NCBI GenBank assembly: GCA_001543395.1
Contig: LPNG01000006.1
Location: 23,244 to 87,243, forward strand
From: Candidatus Alcium sp. F082
Lineage (GTDB): Bacteria; Bacteroidota; Bacteroidia; Bacteroidales; F082
DNA: 64,000 nt
Direction: 5' to 3'
The notes under the pieces: generated by a model
Database searches by the model: none
Told to the model about the DNA's origin: nothing
Seen by the model: only the letters and a program-made list of their open reading frames with translations
Part shown: positions 43,224-52,055 of the stretch, piece by piece
Numbering within the stretch: position 1 is the first letter of the stretch
Layout of the letters: the number at the start of each line of letters is the position of its first letter
Program-made: the position numbers and the translations under genes

Positions 43224-45701
43224 TTATTTCTTACGTTTCTTTTTCTTGGTTTCGTCAACATCGCCATAATAGCCGTTACCATAATACTCATTGTTATGGC
43301 CACTATACTTACCATAGCCGTAACCGTATGCGTAGCCGTAACCATATCTGTATTTTCCGTAACTATAGCCGTAGCTCTTACCTGTGTCGATGCCATTGAT
43401 GATGATCGAGACTTTGATACCACGGTCTTCGAGGTCTTTGATGATGCTTCCAAATATATTCTTGTTGGTGATGCCTTGGCGAACGATGAACAGGTTGACA
43501 TCGGTATGGCGCATCAACAGGAAAGCATCGGTAACCAGCCCCAAAGGCGGTGTGTCGATGATGATGTAATCGTAACGTTCCTTCAAGGCTTTGAACAACT
43601 CGTCGCACTTCTCGGATGCGATAAGCTCAGCTGGGTTGGGTGGGATGGGACCACTCGTGATGATATCGAGGGTCGGGATCTTGTTGGAGGCCTGTATGAT
43701 ACCGTCTAATGACTCTTGGTTGGAGAAGTACGAACTCAAGCCAACGTTGTTATTAATGCCAAACTCTTGGAATAGCTTAGGTTTGCGCATGTCGAAGCCC
43801 AGAAGCACCGTCTTTTTGCCATAAAGAGCGTAGATGGAAGCCAGATTGATGCTATTGAACGTCTTGCCGATGCTCTGCATATCACCCGTCACCAAGATGG
43901 TGCTCTTCGACTTGCCTTGTGTCAAAAACTCGATATTGGTACGGATAGAACGGAAGGACTCCGCGATGGGCGATTTGGGGTTGTTGACCACCACGAGGGG
44001 ATCTTTGTCACTGGTCTGGGCAACCTGTCCGATGATGGGATACTGCGTCAGTTTCTCCACATCCTTACGGTCGCTGATGCTCACATTGAAGAAGTCCTTC
44101 AGGAAAAGATAAAGGGCAGGAATCAACAATCCCAAAACGAGAGCGATGAGATAATTCATCGAAGTGCGCGGCGATATCTTGGTTGTACGCTCAATGCGGG
44201 CTTCGTCCAGGATCTCATTATCGGGGGTATTGGAGGCACGTAAGATTTGGGCTTCGGCCTTACGTTGCATCAAGTATTTGTAGGTGTCGTCGTTGAAGTC
44301 GAAGTCGCGCTGGTAGTTGATGAGCTGCTGTTGCTTGCCGGGAAGCAAACGCGATTCCGATTCAAGTGCATTGATACGTCGGTCAATCTCCTTAAGACTC
44401 ATCTCCGCATTGTCGACAAGATTGTTGACATTTTCAAGGAGCGCCCTCTTGGTGGTCACGATTTGTTCATTCAGCTTCACGATTTGAGGGTGCTGCTCCG
44501 TGAGGGTGAGCAGTTGTGTGGCTTTGGTTTGGGATAATGTCACAAGGTCTCTTGACAACTGGTTAAGCAAGGGGTCATTGATACCCATCGTGCTGGGTGC
44601 GGCAAGGTTCTCCGGATCGTCGATCTGAACCCTGATATAATCCTGCAGACGCTTGTAAATCTTCACATTGACCGCCATCTCAGACCTTTCCTTGTCCAAA
44701 GCACGCAGGTTGGTATACACCTGGTTGGCTTGCATGTCGAGGTTCATCAGGTCGTTGCGCGTACGGAAGTCTTTCAACTCACTCTCCGACTTGCTCAGCG
44801 AAGCTTGGATGCCCGTCAACTCGCTGTCGATAAACTCAATAGTGTTTTCCGAAACCAAATTCTTCTTCTCCAATCCCCTGCTGACATATTCATTCATCAA
44901 GGTATTGGTAAAGTCAACAATCTTCTGCTTGTTGGTGCCGTTCATGACCACCGAAACCACCGATGACTGCTTGCTGGTAGGACTCACCGTGAACGAACTC
45001 ATTCCTTTCACCAAACTAGGATAGCTGTTGAACCAGAATGAAAGGTTCCTCGAGTTATCAACTTCAGGTTTATAGTTGTCGTTCAAAACGATACGCATGC
45101 GGTTGTAACCGTTGTCAATCCATTCGCCCTGTTTGCACTCGTTGGTCACATCAATTTTTGCGGCATGGCTTTCGGTTGCTTCCGACAGGATATAATCGTA
45201 TCTTGTCAGATACTCTGATGTGCCGTGTAAAGTAATGCTTTCGTTGCCCAGCACTACTTCATACACCAGGCCTACCGCTTGTGGGACACTGCGGTCAAAC
45301 TCCACTCTGAACGGCGATGTCTTATACATCTCGGTAGTGGCGATACGGCCTTTTTCCATATAGGTAACCTCCATGTCCATCTTACGGACAACACGATCGG
45401 TAAGCGAATACGACTTAAGGATGGCAATTTCGTTATCCACATTCTGATAATTGCCAAAACTCATGTTCGTCATGATCGAGGTTGCATCAAAATTGGAGCG
45501 GTCTTCCTTGATAAGTACCGTGCCCGCAGTTTGATATACGTTTGTGGAATAGCGATTGATAAGGAAACACGTAACCAAAGCGATAAGAACACAGATGGCA
45601 AACAAATACCAATGGCTCAAGAAGATGTATATCAATTGCTTGATATCAACGGTTTGTTCCTCCGCTCTTGGTTGAGGCTTATTCGCGTTTTCGTTCTGCA
45701 T
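43224..45701 (-). CDS. polysaccharide co-polymerase / tyrosine autokinase (Wzc-type)
   Basis: An 825-residue inner-membrane protein that sets chain length and controls polymer export. It has an N-terminal Wzz domain with membrane segment (YLFAICVLIALVTCFLINRY), a long periplasmic coiled coil (about 260-480), a second membrane segment (MNYLIALVLGLLIPALYLFL) and a cytoplasmic BY-kinase domain. The kinase's Walker A is GDMQSIGKT at about 605, Walker A' is LLGFDMRKPKLF and Walker B is YIIIDTPPLGLV. The tail from about 778 holds 15 Tyr in some 45 residues (KSYGYSYGKYRYGYGYAYG and similar), then DETKKKKRKK. Such tails are the autophosphorylation cluster. A phosphatase gene is not nearby. Confidence 0.93.
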   Translation of the reverse strand: MQNENANKPQPRAEEQTVDIKQLIYIFLSHWYLFAICVLIALVTCFLINRYSTNVYQTAGTVLIKEDRSNFDATSIMTNMSFGNYQNVDNEIAILKSYSLTDRVVRKMDMEVTYMEKGRIATTEMYKTSPFRVEFDRSVPQAVGLVYEVVLGNESITLHGTSEYLTRYDYILSEATESHAAKIDVTNECKQGEWIDNGYNRMRIVLNDNYKPEVDNSRNLSFWFNSYPSLVKGMSSFTVSPTSKQSSVVSVVMNGTNKQKIVDFTNTLMNEYVSRGLEKKNLVSENTIEFIDSELTGIQASLSKSESELKDFRTRNDLMNLDMQANQVYTNLRALDKERSEMAVNVKIYKRLQDYIRVQIDDPENLAAPSTMGINDPLLNQLSRDLVTLSQTKATQLLTLTEQHPQIVKLNEQIVTTKRALLENVNNLVDNAEMSLKEIDRRINALESESRLLPGKQQQLINYQRDFDFNDDTYKYLMQRKAEAQILRASNTPDNEILDEARIERTTKISPRTSMNYLIALVLGLLIPALYLFLKDFFNVSISDRKDVEKLTQYPIIGQVAQTSDKDPLVVVNNPKSPIAESFRSIRTNIEFLTQGKSKSTILVTGDMQSIGKTFNSINLASIYALYGKKTVLLGFDMRKPKLFQEFGINNNVGLSSYFSNQESLDGIIQASNKIPTLDIITSGPIPPNPAELIASEKCDELFKALKERYDYIIIDTPPLGLVTDAFLLMRHTDVNLFIVRQGITNKNIFGSIIKDLEDRGIKVSIIINGIDTGKSYGYSYGKYRYGYGYAYGYGYGKYSGHNNEYYGNGYYGDVDETKKKKRKK

Positions 45702-45733
45702 AATACTATGAGTTATGTTATCCTTGTGGATTC

Positions 45734-46543
45734 TTATCTATTATTGGGGGTTCTAAACAGGGCATACATAGTAGCGGCAAGTGAGATGACCGACAACAAT
45801 GTTGAATAGGGGAAGGTAGTGAAGCCCCATTGCTTGATTTTGAGCGGCTCCACATAGATGATGTCGTTGGGCTTCAGGTAATAATAAGGGGAGGAGAGAA
45901 TGTCGGCTGATCCCATGTCGACGGTGACAATCTCGGAACCATTATCCGTTTGGCGGACGATCCTAACCTCGCTGTTCTTGGCAAAGTTAGTCATGTTGCC
46001 AGCCATAGCCATGGCTTCAAAAAGATTGATTTGCGACTGATACACCTTGTACATGCCAGGACGGGTCACCTCGCCCAAAACGGTCAAGTTGAAGTTTGAC
46101 AGCTTTACGATAAGCGTGGTTTGGTTGACGTATTGGTTCATCGCACTCTGCAAGCGATTTTTGGCTTCTTCGACAGTGAGGTTCTTCACCTCCACCTTGC
46201 CTGCGAGAGGCATCTCGATGCATCCACTCTCGTCGATGGTGTAGGACTGGAGGTAGATGCTCGCGTCTGACGACAGTTGGGTCGTGCGCGTTGTCAACTC
46301 ACCATTGATGGCGGCTGCACTGCGCTCGTCAATCGTATTAATGGCGCGAATGTATAGGTTGTCACCCGGCTGCAATTTGTAGTCAACAGTCCGCTCATTG
46401 ACATAGTTGACGGATTTGTTCTGGGCTGCCATCTGTGCCTCTTTAAGATAAAGCATCTTCTTTTGGGGCACACAAGAGGCTGACATCATGCCCAATAGGA
46501 GCATAGCCGCTGCGAATTTCAAAAGTCTATTGATATTCATCAT
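45734..46543 (-). CDS. polysaccharide export outer-membrane protein (Wza-type)
   Basis: A 269-residue outer-membrane lipoprotein with lipobox (LLGMMSASC). It has the export-domain start YLKEAQMAAQ, then YKLQPGDNLYIRAINTIDER, a middle GCIEMPLAGKVEVKNLTVEE and an SLBB-like part LTVLGEVTRPGMYKVYQSQ. A C-terminal hydrophobic stretch (YSTLLSVISLAATMYALF) is the probable outer-membrane helix. Such proteins form the pore for polysaccharide export with Wzc, the next gene (32-base gap). The first or second Met (46543 or 46540) may be the start. Confidence 0.92.
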   Translation of the reverse strand: MMNINRLLKFAAAMLLLGMMSASCVPQKKMLYLKEAQMAAQNKSVNYVNERTVDYKLQPGDNLYIRAINTIDERSAAAINGELTTRTTQLSSDASIYLQSYTIDESGCIEMPLAGKVEVKNLTVEEAKNRLQSAMNQYVNQTTLIVKLSNFNLTVLGEVTRPGMYKVYQSQINLFEAMAMAGNMTNFAKNSEVRIVRQTDNGSEIVTVDMGSADILSSPYYYLKPNDIIYVEPLKIKQWGFTTFPYSTLLSVISLAATMYALFRTPNNR

Positions 46544-46552
46544 AATGTGGAG

Positions 46553-47014
46553 TTATTTCTTGTACAAAGTGAGTTCCTTGACGCCCACCAAAGGTGTGAT
46601 GGGCATGTAATTCTCAATCTGGAAGGTGTATTTGCCTGGGTCAGCGATGAGGAATGACTTGTTGATGGGCAACTCAAAGGTGTGGCAACCATCACGCAGT
46701 TCACTATTCCACTGTCCTTCACCGTCCTTCAAATTAAACTTGTATGCCTTGGCGCGATACGGATCACCATAGGCGTCAAAAACGGTAAAGATCATAGAGA
46801 AATCATTGTAGGGATAATCCTCGGTAAAACTGATCCGCAGATTCAAGTCGTACGAGGTCTTCTCTTTGACATCGATGGTGTTTTTCACAAAGTCGAAACG
46901 TTCCCAGTTGTTATTGTAAAAACTGCGTTGCAAGAGCACGTTCTTCTCCGCCTGCTGCCTGCAACCGCAAAACGCAAGGAAAAGACAACTGAAAACTAAA
47001 GCCAATCTCTTCAT
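46553..47014 (-). CDS. GldH-like lipoprotein
   Basis: A 153-residue lipoprotein (MKRLALVFSCLFLAFCGC). The mature part shows the pattern of GldH proteins: an early Trp (NNNWERFDF), SYDLNLRISFTEDYPYNDFS, a DG turn, and the close TPLVGVKELTLYKK. GldH is named from gliding in Flavobacterium, but homologues exist in non-gliding Bacteroidales with unknown role. It ends nine bases before wza, so it is the first gene of the export operon. The assignment is by pattern, so another small lipoprotein family remains possible. Start 47014 opens the signal peptide cleanly and lies 24 bases from the promoter box. Confidence 0.6.
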   Translation of the reverse strand: MKRLALVFSCLFLAFCGCRQQAEKNVLLQRSFYNNNWERFDFVKNTIDVKEKTSYDLNLRISFTEDYPYNDFSMIFTVFDAYGDPYRAKAYKFNLKDGEGQWNSELRDGCHTFELPINKSFLIADPGKYTFQIENYMPITPLVGVKELTLYKK

Positions 47015-47037
47015 ATCACTAGTGTATAAAATGCGTG

Positions 47038-47045
47038 CAAATATA
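47038..47045 (-). promoter_or_regulatory. -7 box (TAtaTTTG) of the gldH-like/wza/wzc/upxY operon
   Basis: TATATTTG on the minus strand, 24 bases before the ATG at 47014. No comparable box is seen before wza, wzc or upxY. Confidence 0.65.
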
Positions 47046-47149
47046 CGAAAAAATCTCTGCTCCACCGATGAAATACCATGATTTTGAAGGAAATGAATTT
47101 TTTTTCAAAAAAACTCATGAGGGAGCACTCCGAAATCAAGAAAAACAAT

Positions 47150-47157
47150 TACTTTTG
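47150..47157 (+). promoter_or_regulatory. -7 box (TActTTTG) of mrdA-rodA
   Basis: TACTTTTG, 18 bases before the mrdA ATG. Confidence 0.7.
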
Positions 47158-47174
47158 TAAACAAGGAAACAGTC

Positions 47175-49028
47175 ATGAGAACGAACAATAACAATCTGTC
47201 ACACAGGAAAATACTCATCATGGGCATCTTCATTGCCGTAGGTGTGCTGTTTCTGATCAGATTGTTCTCGCTTCAGGTTCTCGACAAGCACTACAAGGAG
47301 CTGGCCGACAACAACGCCTTGCGTTTCGTCACCCAATACCCCGCCCGAGGCAAGGTTTTTGACCGTAACGGACAGCTGTTGGTGTTCAACGAGGCGGTCT
47401 ACGACCTCATGGTCATCCCCAAGCAGGCGATGAAAAAAGACACGTTGAACCCTTTCGACACGTTGACTTTTTGCGCCCTGCTCGATATCGACAAGGAGTC
47501 GTTCGTCGACCGCATGAACAAAGCCAAGAAAGAGTCCTATCTGAAGCCCTCCCCTTTTCTGACCCAGGTCTCGAAAGAGAGCTATGCCCACATCGCTGAG
47601 GTGCTCTATAAATTTCCTGGCTTTTATTTTCAGACCCGAACAGTGCGCCATTATCCCATGTCTATCGCCGCCCACACCTTGGGCGACATCGGCGAGATCA
47701 GTGCAGGGGAACTAGAGAAAGACCAAGAGGACTATTACCGTCAGGGCGACTACATCGGTAAGTCGGGCATCGAACGCTCCTACGAGAAAGAGCTCCGCGG
47801 CGTGAAAGGCTTGAAGGTGATGATGGTCGACGTGCACAACCGCGTGATGGGTAGCTACAACGACGGCGAACTCGACCGTGAGCCCGTAGCGGGAAAAGAC
47901 ATCTACCTTGGCATGGATGCCGACCTGCAAGCCTACGGCGAGAAGCTGATGGTCGGAAAGATTGGTTCCATCGTGGCCGTAGAGCCTTCCACGGGACAGA
48001 TCCTGGCCTTCGTCTCCAGCCCCACCTACGACCCCAATCTGTTGGTGGGTCGTGAACGTGGTAAACACTATAAGGAGTTACAGGAAGACCCCATGAAACC
48101 CCTTATCAACAGGGCGACGAGCGGCACCTATCCCCCAGGCTCCACTTTTAAGACAGTGGTGGGGCTCATCGCCATGCAGAGCGGCAGCATCACCCCTGCC
48201 ACCTGCTTCCATTGTGCCGGTCCCGGGTCACTGCCCATCAAATGCACCCACCACCATGGTAGCAGCCCCGACTTCGCCAATGCCATCATGAACTCGTGTA
48301 ACCCTTACTTCTACGAGTCGTTTAAGGCCACCATCAACAACGCGAAATTTGGCGGCATCAAAGAAGGCTACCAGTATTGGAAGGACATGACGTATCAGAT
48401 GGGTTTAGGGCACAAGTTCAATACCGACATCCCTTACGAACGCCCTGGCAACATCCCGACGCGTGAGTATTACGACAAGATGTACAACGGGCAATGGAAC
48501 TCCGTAACCATCCGATCGTTGGGCATCGGACAGGGCGAGGTGCTCGTGACACCATTGCAGCTCTGCAACATCGCCGCCATGATCGCCAACGAAGGCTATT
48601 ACTACCCGCCTCACCTCATCAAATGCTTTGGTGACACGACCGCCATACCCGAGGTGATGACAACGAAAGTGGACCCTGGCATCAACCCGAAATACGTCAG
48701 AATCATGAAGAATGGTCTGCGCACTGTGTTCAGCGGCTCTGCAGGTACGGCACGCCGTTACGAGATGAAAGATATCGCGCAATGCGGCAAGACGGGTACG
48801 GCACAGAACCCTCACGGCAACTACCACTCCAACTTCATCGCCTTCGCCCCTGCCGAAAACCCCAAAATCGCCCTGGCCGTCATCATCGAGAACGGCGGTT
48901 ATGGTGCCACCTGGGCGGCTCCCATAGCCAGCCTGATGATAGAGAAATACATCCGTGGCTATAGCGAACGCGAGGACCTGGAGAAACGCATCATGGAAGG
49001 CAGAATCTCATATAAGAACGAACGATGA
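47175..49028 (+). CDS. mrdA: penicillin-binding protein 2 (elongasome transpeptidase)
   Basis: A 617-residue class B PBP. It has an N-terminal membrane anchor (ILIMGIFIAVGVLFLIRLFS, about 14-33), a pedestal domain with YPARGKVFDRNGQLL and GKSGIERSYEKELRG, and the transpeptidase domain: SxxK at S323 (GSTFKTVVG), SxN in MNSCNPYFYES, and KTG at about 538 (CGKTGTAQN). It cross-links peptidoglycan during rod elongation together with RodA, whose gene overlaps by four bases (ATGA). The mreBCD genes that often precede it are not in the window; the upstream neighbour is divergent. Confidence 0.95.
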   Translation: MRTNNNNLSHRKILIMGIFIAVGVLFLIRLFSLQVLDKHYKELADNNALRFVTQYPARGKVFDRNGQLLVFNEAVYDLMVIPKQAMKKDTLNPFDTLTFCALLDIDKESFVDRMNKAKKESYLKPSPFLTQVSKESYAHIAEVLYKFPGFYFQTRTVRHYPMSIAAHTLGDIGEISAGELEKDQEDYYRQGDYIGKSGIERSYEKELRGVKGLKVMMVDVHNRVMGSYNDGELDREPVAGKDIYLGMDADLQAYGEKLMVGKIGSIVAVEPSTGQILAFVSSPTYDPNLLVGRERGKHYKELQEDPMKPLINRATSGTYPPGSTFKTVVGLIAMQSGSITPATCFHCAGPGSLPIKCTHHHGSSPDFANAIMNSCNPYFYESFKATINNAKFGGIKEGYQYWKDMTYQMGLGHKFNTDIPYERPGNIPTREYYDKMYNGQWNSVTIRSLGIGQGEVLVTPLQLCNIAAMIANEGYYYPPHLIKCFGDTTAIPEVMTTKVDPGINPKYVRIMKNGLRTVFSGSAGTARRYEMKDIAQCGKTGTAQNPHGNYHSNFIAFAPAENPKIALAVIIENGGYGATWAAPIASLMIEKYIRGYSEREDLEKRIMEGRISYKNER

Positions 49029-50296
49029 ACGAAAGAAACAGCATCATAGGGAAAATCGACTGGCTGACGGTCTTTCTGTATCTGGCCTTGGTAATCATCG
49101 GCTGGTTCAGCATCTTCTCTGCCAAATACGATGAGATGCACCCCAGCATCTTCGACTTGTCGCAGGTGTATGGCAAACAACTCATTTGGATTGGCGCCTC
49201 CCTCCTCATCGGCTTTATCATCCTTCTTATCGATGCCAAGTTCTTCAACGCCTTCTCCATGTGGATCTACGTCGCGGTGCTATTCTCGCTATTCGCGGTG
49301 CTGGTATACGGCAAAGCCACCAAAGGCGCCACCTCATGGATCGACCTCGGCGCCGGCATCAAATTCCAGCCTTCGGAGTTCGCCAAGATGGCCACAGCCT
49401 TGGCCTTAGCGGGCTACCTCGACCGATTGGACGTCGACCTGCAAAAGCGTAAGGATCAAATCGTTTCAGCCATCCTGGTGCTCATACCCATGGCACTGGT
49501 GTTGCTTCAAAACGACACGGGTTCGGCCATAGTGTTCGTCTCTTTCATATTCGTGTTGTATCGTGAAGGCTTCCCCGGAACGGGTTGGGTGATGGTGGCC
49601 GGCGTCGTCGCCATACTCCTCTTTGTGTTCACCCTCCTTTGGAGCCAAAAGGTCATGTATATCATCCTCGGCGCCCTCCTGGTCCTGACACTGACCTATT
49701 ATCTCATCACGAAAAAGAAAGGCATCATGAAGATGCTCGCTGTCTTCGCCGTGATGTTCGTTTTCGTGTTCTCCGTTGACTATGCCTTCAACAAGGTGCT
49801 GCAAGAGCACCAACGCAACCGCATCTTGGTTTTGCTCGGACAACTCGACGACCCCAAAGGTGTGGGCTACAACGTGCACCAATCCAAGATCGCCATCGGA
49901 TCGGGAGGCTTTGCTGGAAAGGGTTTCCTGCAGGGCACACAAACCAAATACGATTTTGTGCCTGAACAACACACCGACTTCATCTTCTGCACCGTCGGTG
50001 AAGAAGGCGGATTCTTAGGCACCGCCGTGGTCGTCCTCTTGTATGTCTCACTTCTTATTAGGATAATCTTGCTCTCGGAGCGACAACGATCTACCTTCAG
50101 TCGTGTCTACGGATATTGTATTGCCGGTATCTTCTTTGTGCATTTCACCATCAATATCGGCATGGCCATAGGATTGTTGCCCGTCATCGGCATCCCCTTG
50201 CCATTCTTAAGCTATGGTGGATCGAGCATGCTGGCCTTCACCATGATGCTGGCCATCTTCGTGAAACAGGATGCCAACCGCTTGAAGATACTTTAA
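49025..50296 (+). CDS. rodA: rod-shape SEDS glycosyltransferase RodA
   Basis: A 423-residue polytopic protein polymerising glycan strands from lipid II with PBP2. SEDS landmarks: the GATSWIDLGAGIKFQPSEFAKM loop, here quoted as GATSWIDLG and FQPSEFAK; LLQNDTGSAIVF; the long loop with GVGYNVHQSKIAIGSGG and KYDFVPEQHTDFIF; and the C-terminal GIPLPFLSYGGSSM. An extra hydrophobic and charged stretch near 200-250 (KVMYIILGALLVLTLTYYL) is usual in Bacteroidales. Overlap with mrdA implies coupled translation. Confidence 0.95.
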   Translation: MNERNSIIGKIDWLTVFLYLALVIIGWFSIFSAKYDEMHPSIFDLSQVYGKQLIWIGASLLIGFIILLIDAKFFNAFSMWIYVAVLFSLFAVLVYGKATKGATSWIDLGAGIKFQPSEFAKMATALALAGYLDRLDVDLQKRKDQIVSAILVLIPMALVLLQNDTGSAIVFVSFIFVLYREGFPGTGWVMVAGVVAILLFVFTLLWSQKVMYIILGALLVLTLTYYLITKKKGIMKMLAVFAVMFVFVFSVDYAFNKVLQEHQRNRILVLLGQLDDPKGVGYNVHQSKIAIGSGGFAGKGFLQGTQTKYDFVPEQHTDFIFCTVGEEGGFLGTAVVVLLYVSLLIRIILLSERQRSTFSRVYGYCIAGIFFVHFTINIGMAIGLLPVIGIPLPFLSYGGSSMLAFTMMLAIFVKQDANRLKIL

Positions 50297-50315
50297 TTCC
50301 TTATCAACCAACTTT

Positions 50316-51965
50316 TTATGCATTGTCTACCTCTTCTTCGTAAAGCGAGGTAAATGCAAACTTTTTGACATCGAACAGTCCTTGGTCACTGAGTTTGAGT
50401 TCGGGAATGACGAGCAGAGCCATGAACGCCAGGGTCATGAATGGCGCAAAGAGTGTCGAGCCAAGGCGTTTGGCGAGTGCGTCGGCGTTGCGGTAGGCTT
50501 GGGCCACCTCATAGCCGTCTTCGTTGCTCATCAGACCGGCCACAGGCAAGGGTACCGCCACCATCTCCGTGCCGCAATAGGCCGTCACGCCACCGGTGTG
50601 TTCGATGAGCAGGTTGACCGCATGAAGGATGTCGCTGTCGGTGACGCCCACCGCCACGAGGTTGTGGCTGTCGTGGGCCACACTTGATGCCAATGCACCA
50701 CGTTTCAGTCCAAAGCCCTTAACAAAAGCCACAGCGGGGGTGTAAGGTTGGTAGCGGTTGACGACCACCATCTTCAGGATGTCGTGTTCCACGTCGCTGA
50801 CAATGCCGCCGTTAACCACCTTGGGGTCGGCAAGGGCACACTTCGTGATCAGCTGGCCGTCGAAGCACTCGATGACCTTGATCCGCTTGCCCTCATCGGG
50901 AACGAAGAGGTCTTGAGCAAAGAGAAACGGACGTTCAAAGATATTTGGCGTTGCCGTCTCCTCGTGCTTGAAGTTGGCCTTGCCGTTTTCAGCCACCAGC
51001 ACACCGTTGACATAGGTCTGACGGGCCACGGGGCGGCGCAGATCATCGACAACAATGAAGTCGGCAGCATCGCCCTCTTGTAGCATGCCTACAGGCAGAT
51101 GGTAATGCTGCACGGCATTGAGCGAAGCGGCTTTCAAGACGTCCATCACGTCATAGCCCAACTCGATGGCTCGACGCACAAGCACGTCGATATGGCCATC
51201 GTCGAGCTCGTCAGGGTGTTTGTCGTCGGAGCAAAACATCAGTTTGTCGGGATGGGTAGCCATCAGTGGGATCAAAGCCTCAAAATTCTTGGCGGCACTA
51301 CCTTCACGGATGAGAATCTTCATGCCGAGGCTGATCTTTTCCAAAGCACCCGCTATGGTGAAGCACTCGTGATCGGTGGAGATGCCCACCCCCACATAGC
51401 GCTGCAAGTCGTTACCCGTCACTGCAGGTGCATGGCCATCGATAGGCTTGTGGTATCTCTTGGCTGCGGCAATCTTACGCATCATCTCGGGGTCTTCATT
51501 GATAACGCCAGGGTAGTTCATCACCTCCGAGAGGTAGTAGATATCGGGAGAGGCCATCAGTTCCTCGATGTCATCGGCATTGAGGGTAAAACCCGAGGTC
51601 TCAAAGGCCGTGGCAGGCACACAACTCGGGGCACCGAAGAAGAACTTGAACGGCACCTTCTTGCCGTTTTCGATCATATAGCGGACACCTTCCTTGCCGA
51701 GCACATTGGCAATTTCGTGCGGGTCGCTGACAGTGGCCACCGTGCCATGGCTGACCGCCAACCGCGCAAATTCGGAAGGCACCAGCATGGAACTCTCCAC
51801 ATGCACATGGGCATCAACAAAGCCCGGCATGATATATTGCGTGTTGCCTACGGGTTGCTGTTCGATCTTGGTGATTTTGCCATCTTCGACGATGACGACG
51901 CCTGAAAAAATCCTTGAGTTGACGAGGTCGACGATCTGACCCCCTATGGTGAAGCTGTTATCCAT
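50316..51965 (-). CDS. ade: adenine deaminase
   Basis: A 549-residue metal-dependent amidohydrolase converting adenine to hypoxanthine and ammonia for purine salvage. Seen: the metal motif GFVDAHVHVESSM (about 49-61), a conserved HGTVATVSDPHEIANVLG block, GHAPAVTGNDL, and CSDDKHPDEL. The C-terminal half, with VAHDSHNLVAVGV and PLPVAGLMS, is typical of Ade and separates it from other amidohydrolases. The length is normal. It converges with rodA, with a 19-base gap and no visible hairpin. Confidence 0.94.
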   Translation of the reverse strand: MDNSFTIGGQIVDLVNSRIFSGVVIVEDGKITKIEQQPVGNTQYIMPGFVDAHVHVESSMLVPSEFARLAVSHGTVATVSDPHEIANVLGKEGVRYMIENGKKVPFKFFFGAPSCVPATAFETSGFTLNADDIEELMASPDIYYLSEVMNYPGVINEDPEMMRKIAAAKRYHKPIDGHAPAVTGNDLQRYVGVGISTDHECFTIAGALEKISLGMKILIREGSAAKNFEALIPLMATHPDKLMFCSDDKHPDELDDGHIDVLVRRAIELGYDVMDVLKAASLNAVQHYHLPVGMLQEGDAADFIVVDDLRRPVARQTYVNGVLVAENGKANFKHEETATPNIFERPFLFAQDLFVPDEGKRIKVIECFDGQLITKCALADPKVVNGGIVSDVEHDILKMVVVNRYQPYTPAVAFVKGFGLKRGALASSVAHDSHNLVAVGVTDSDILHAVNLLIEHTGGVTAYCGTEMVAVPLPVAGLMSNEDGYEVAQAYRNADALAKRLGSTLFAPFMTLAFMALLVIPELKLSDQGLFDVKKFAFTSLYEEEVDNA

Positions 51966-51987
51966 GAAAGCTTGTTCAAATTTGGCG

Positions 51988-51995
51988 CAAAGTTA
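51988..51995 (-). promoter_or_regulatory. -7 box (TAacTTTG) of ade
   Basis: TAACTTTG on the minus strand, 23 bases before the ade ATG at 51965. Confidence 0.7.
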
Positions 51996-52029
51996 CAGAA
52001 TCGGTTTCATATTGTAAAAAGAAAAAACC

Positions 52030-52037
52030 TATCTTTG
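52030..52037 (+). promoter_or_regulatory. -7 box (TAtcTTTG) of the rRNA methyltransferase gene
   Basis: TATCTTTG, 19 bases before the ATG at 52056; it sets that start over in-frame codons further upstream. Confidence 0.7.
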
Positions 52038-52055
52038 CATCAAAATCAAATTGTA

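Noticed and set aside
43224..43400. The Tyr/Gly-rich end of Wzc as a frameshift artefact
   Set aside because: A Tyr-rich tail is the normal phosphorylation cluster of BY-kinases, and the basic end and stop follow in frame.
50297..50315. A terminator between rodA and ade
   Set aside because: The 19-base gap has a short T run but no inverted repeat.
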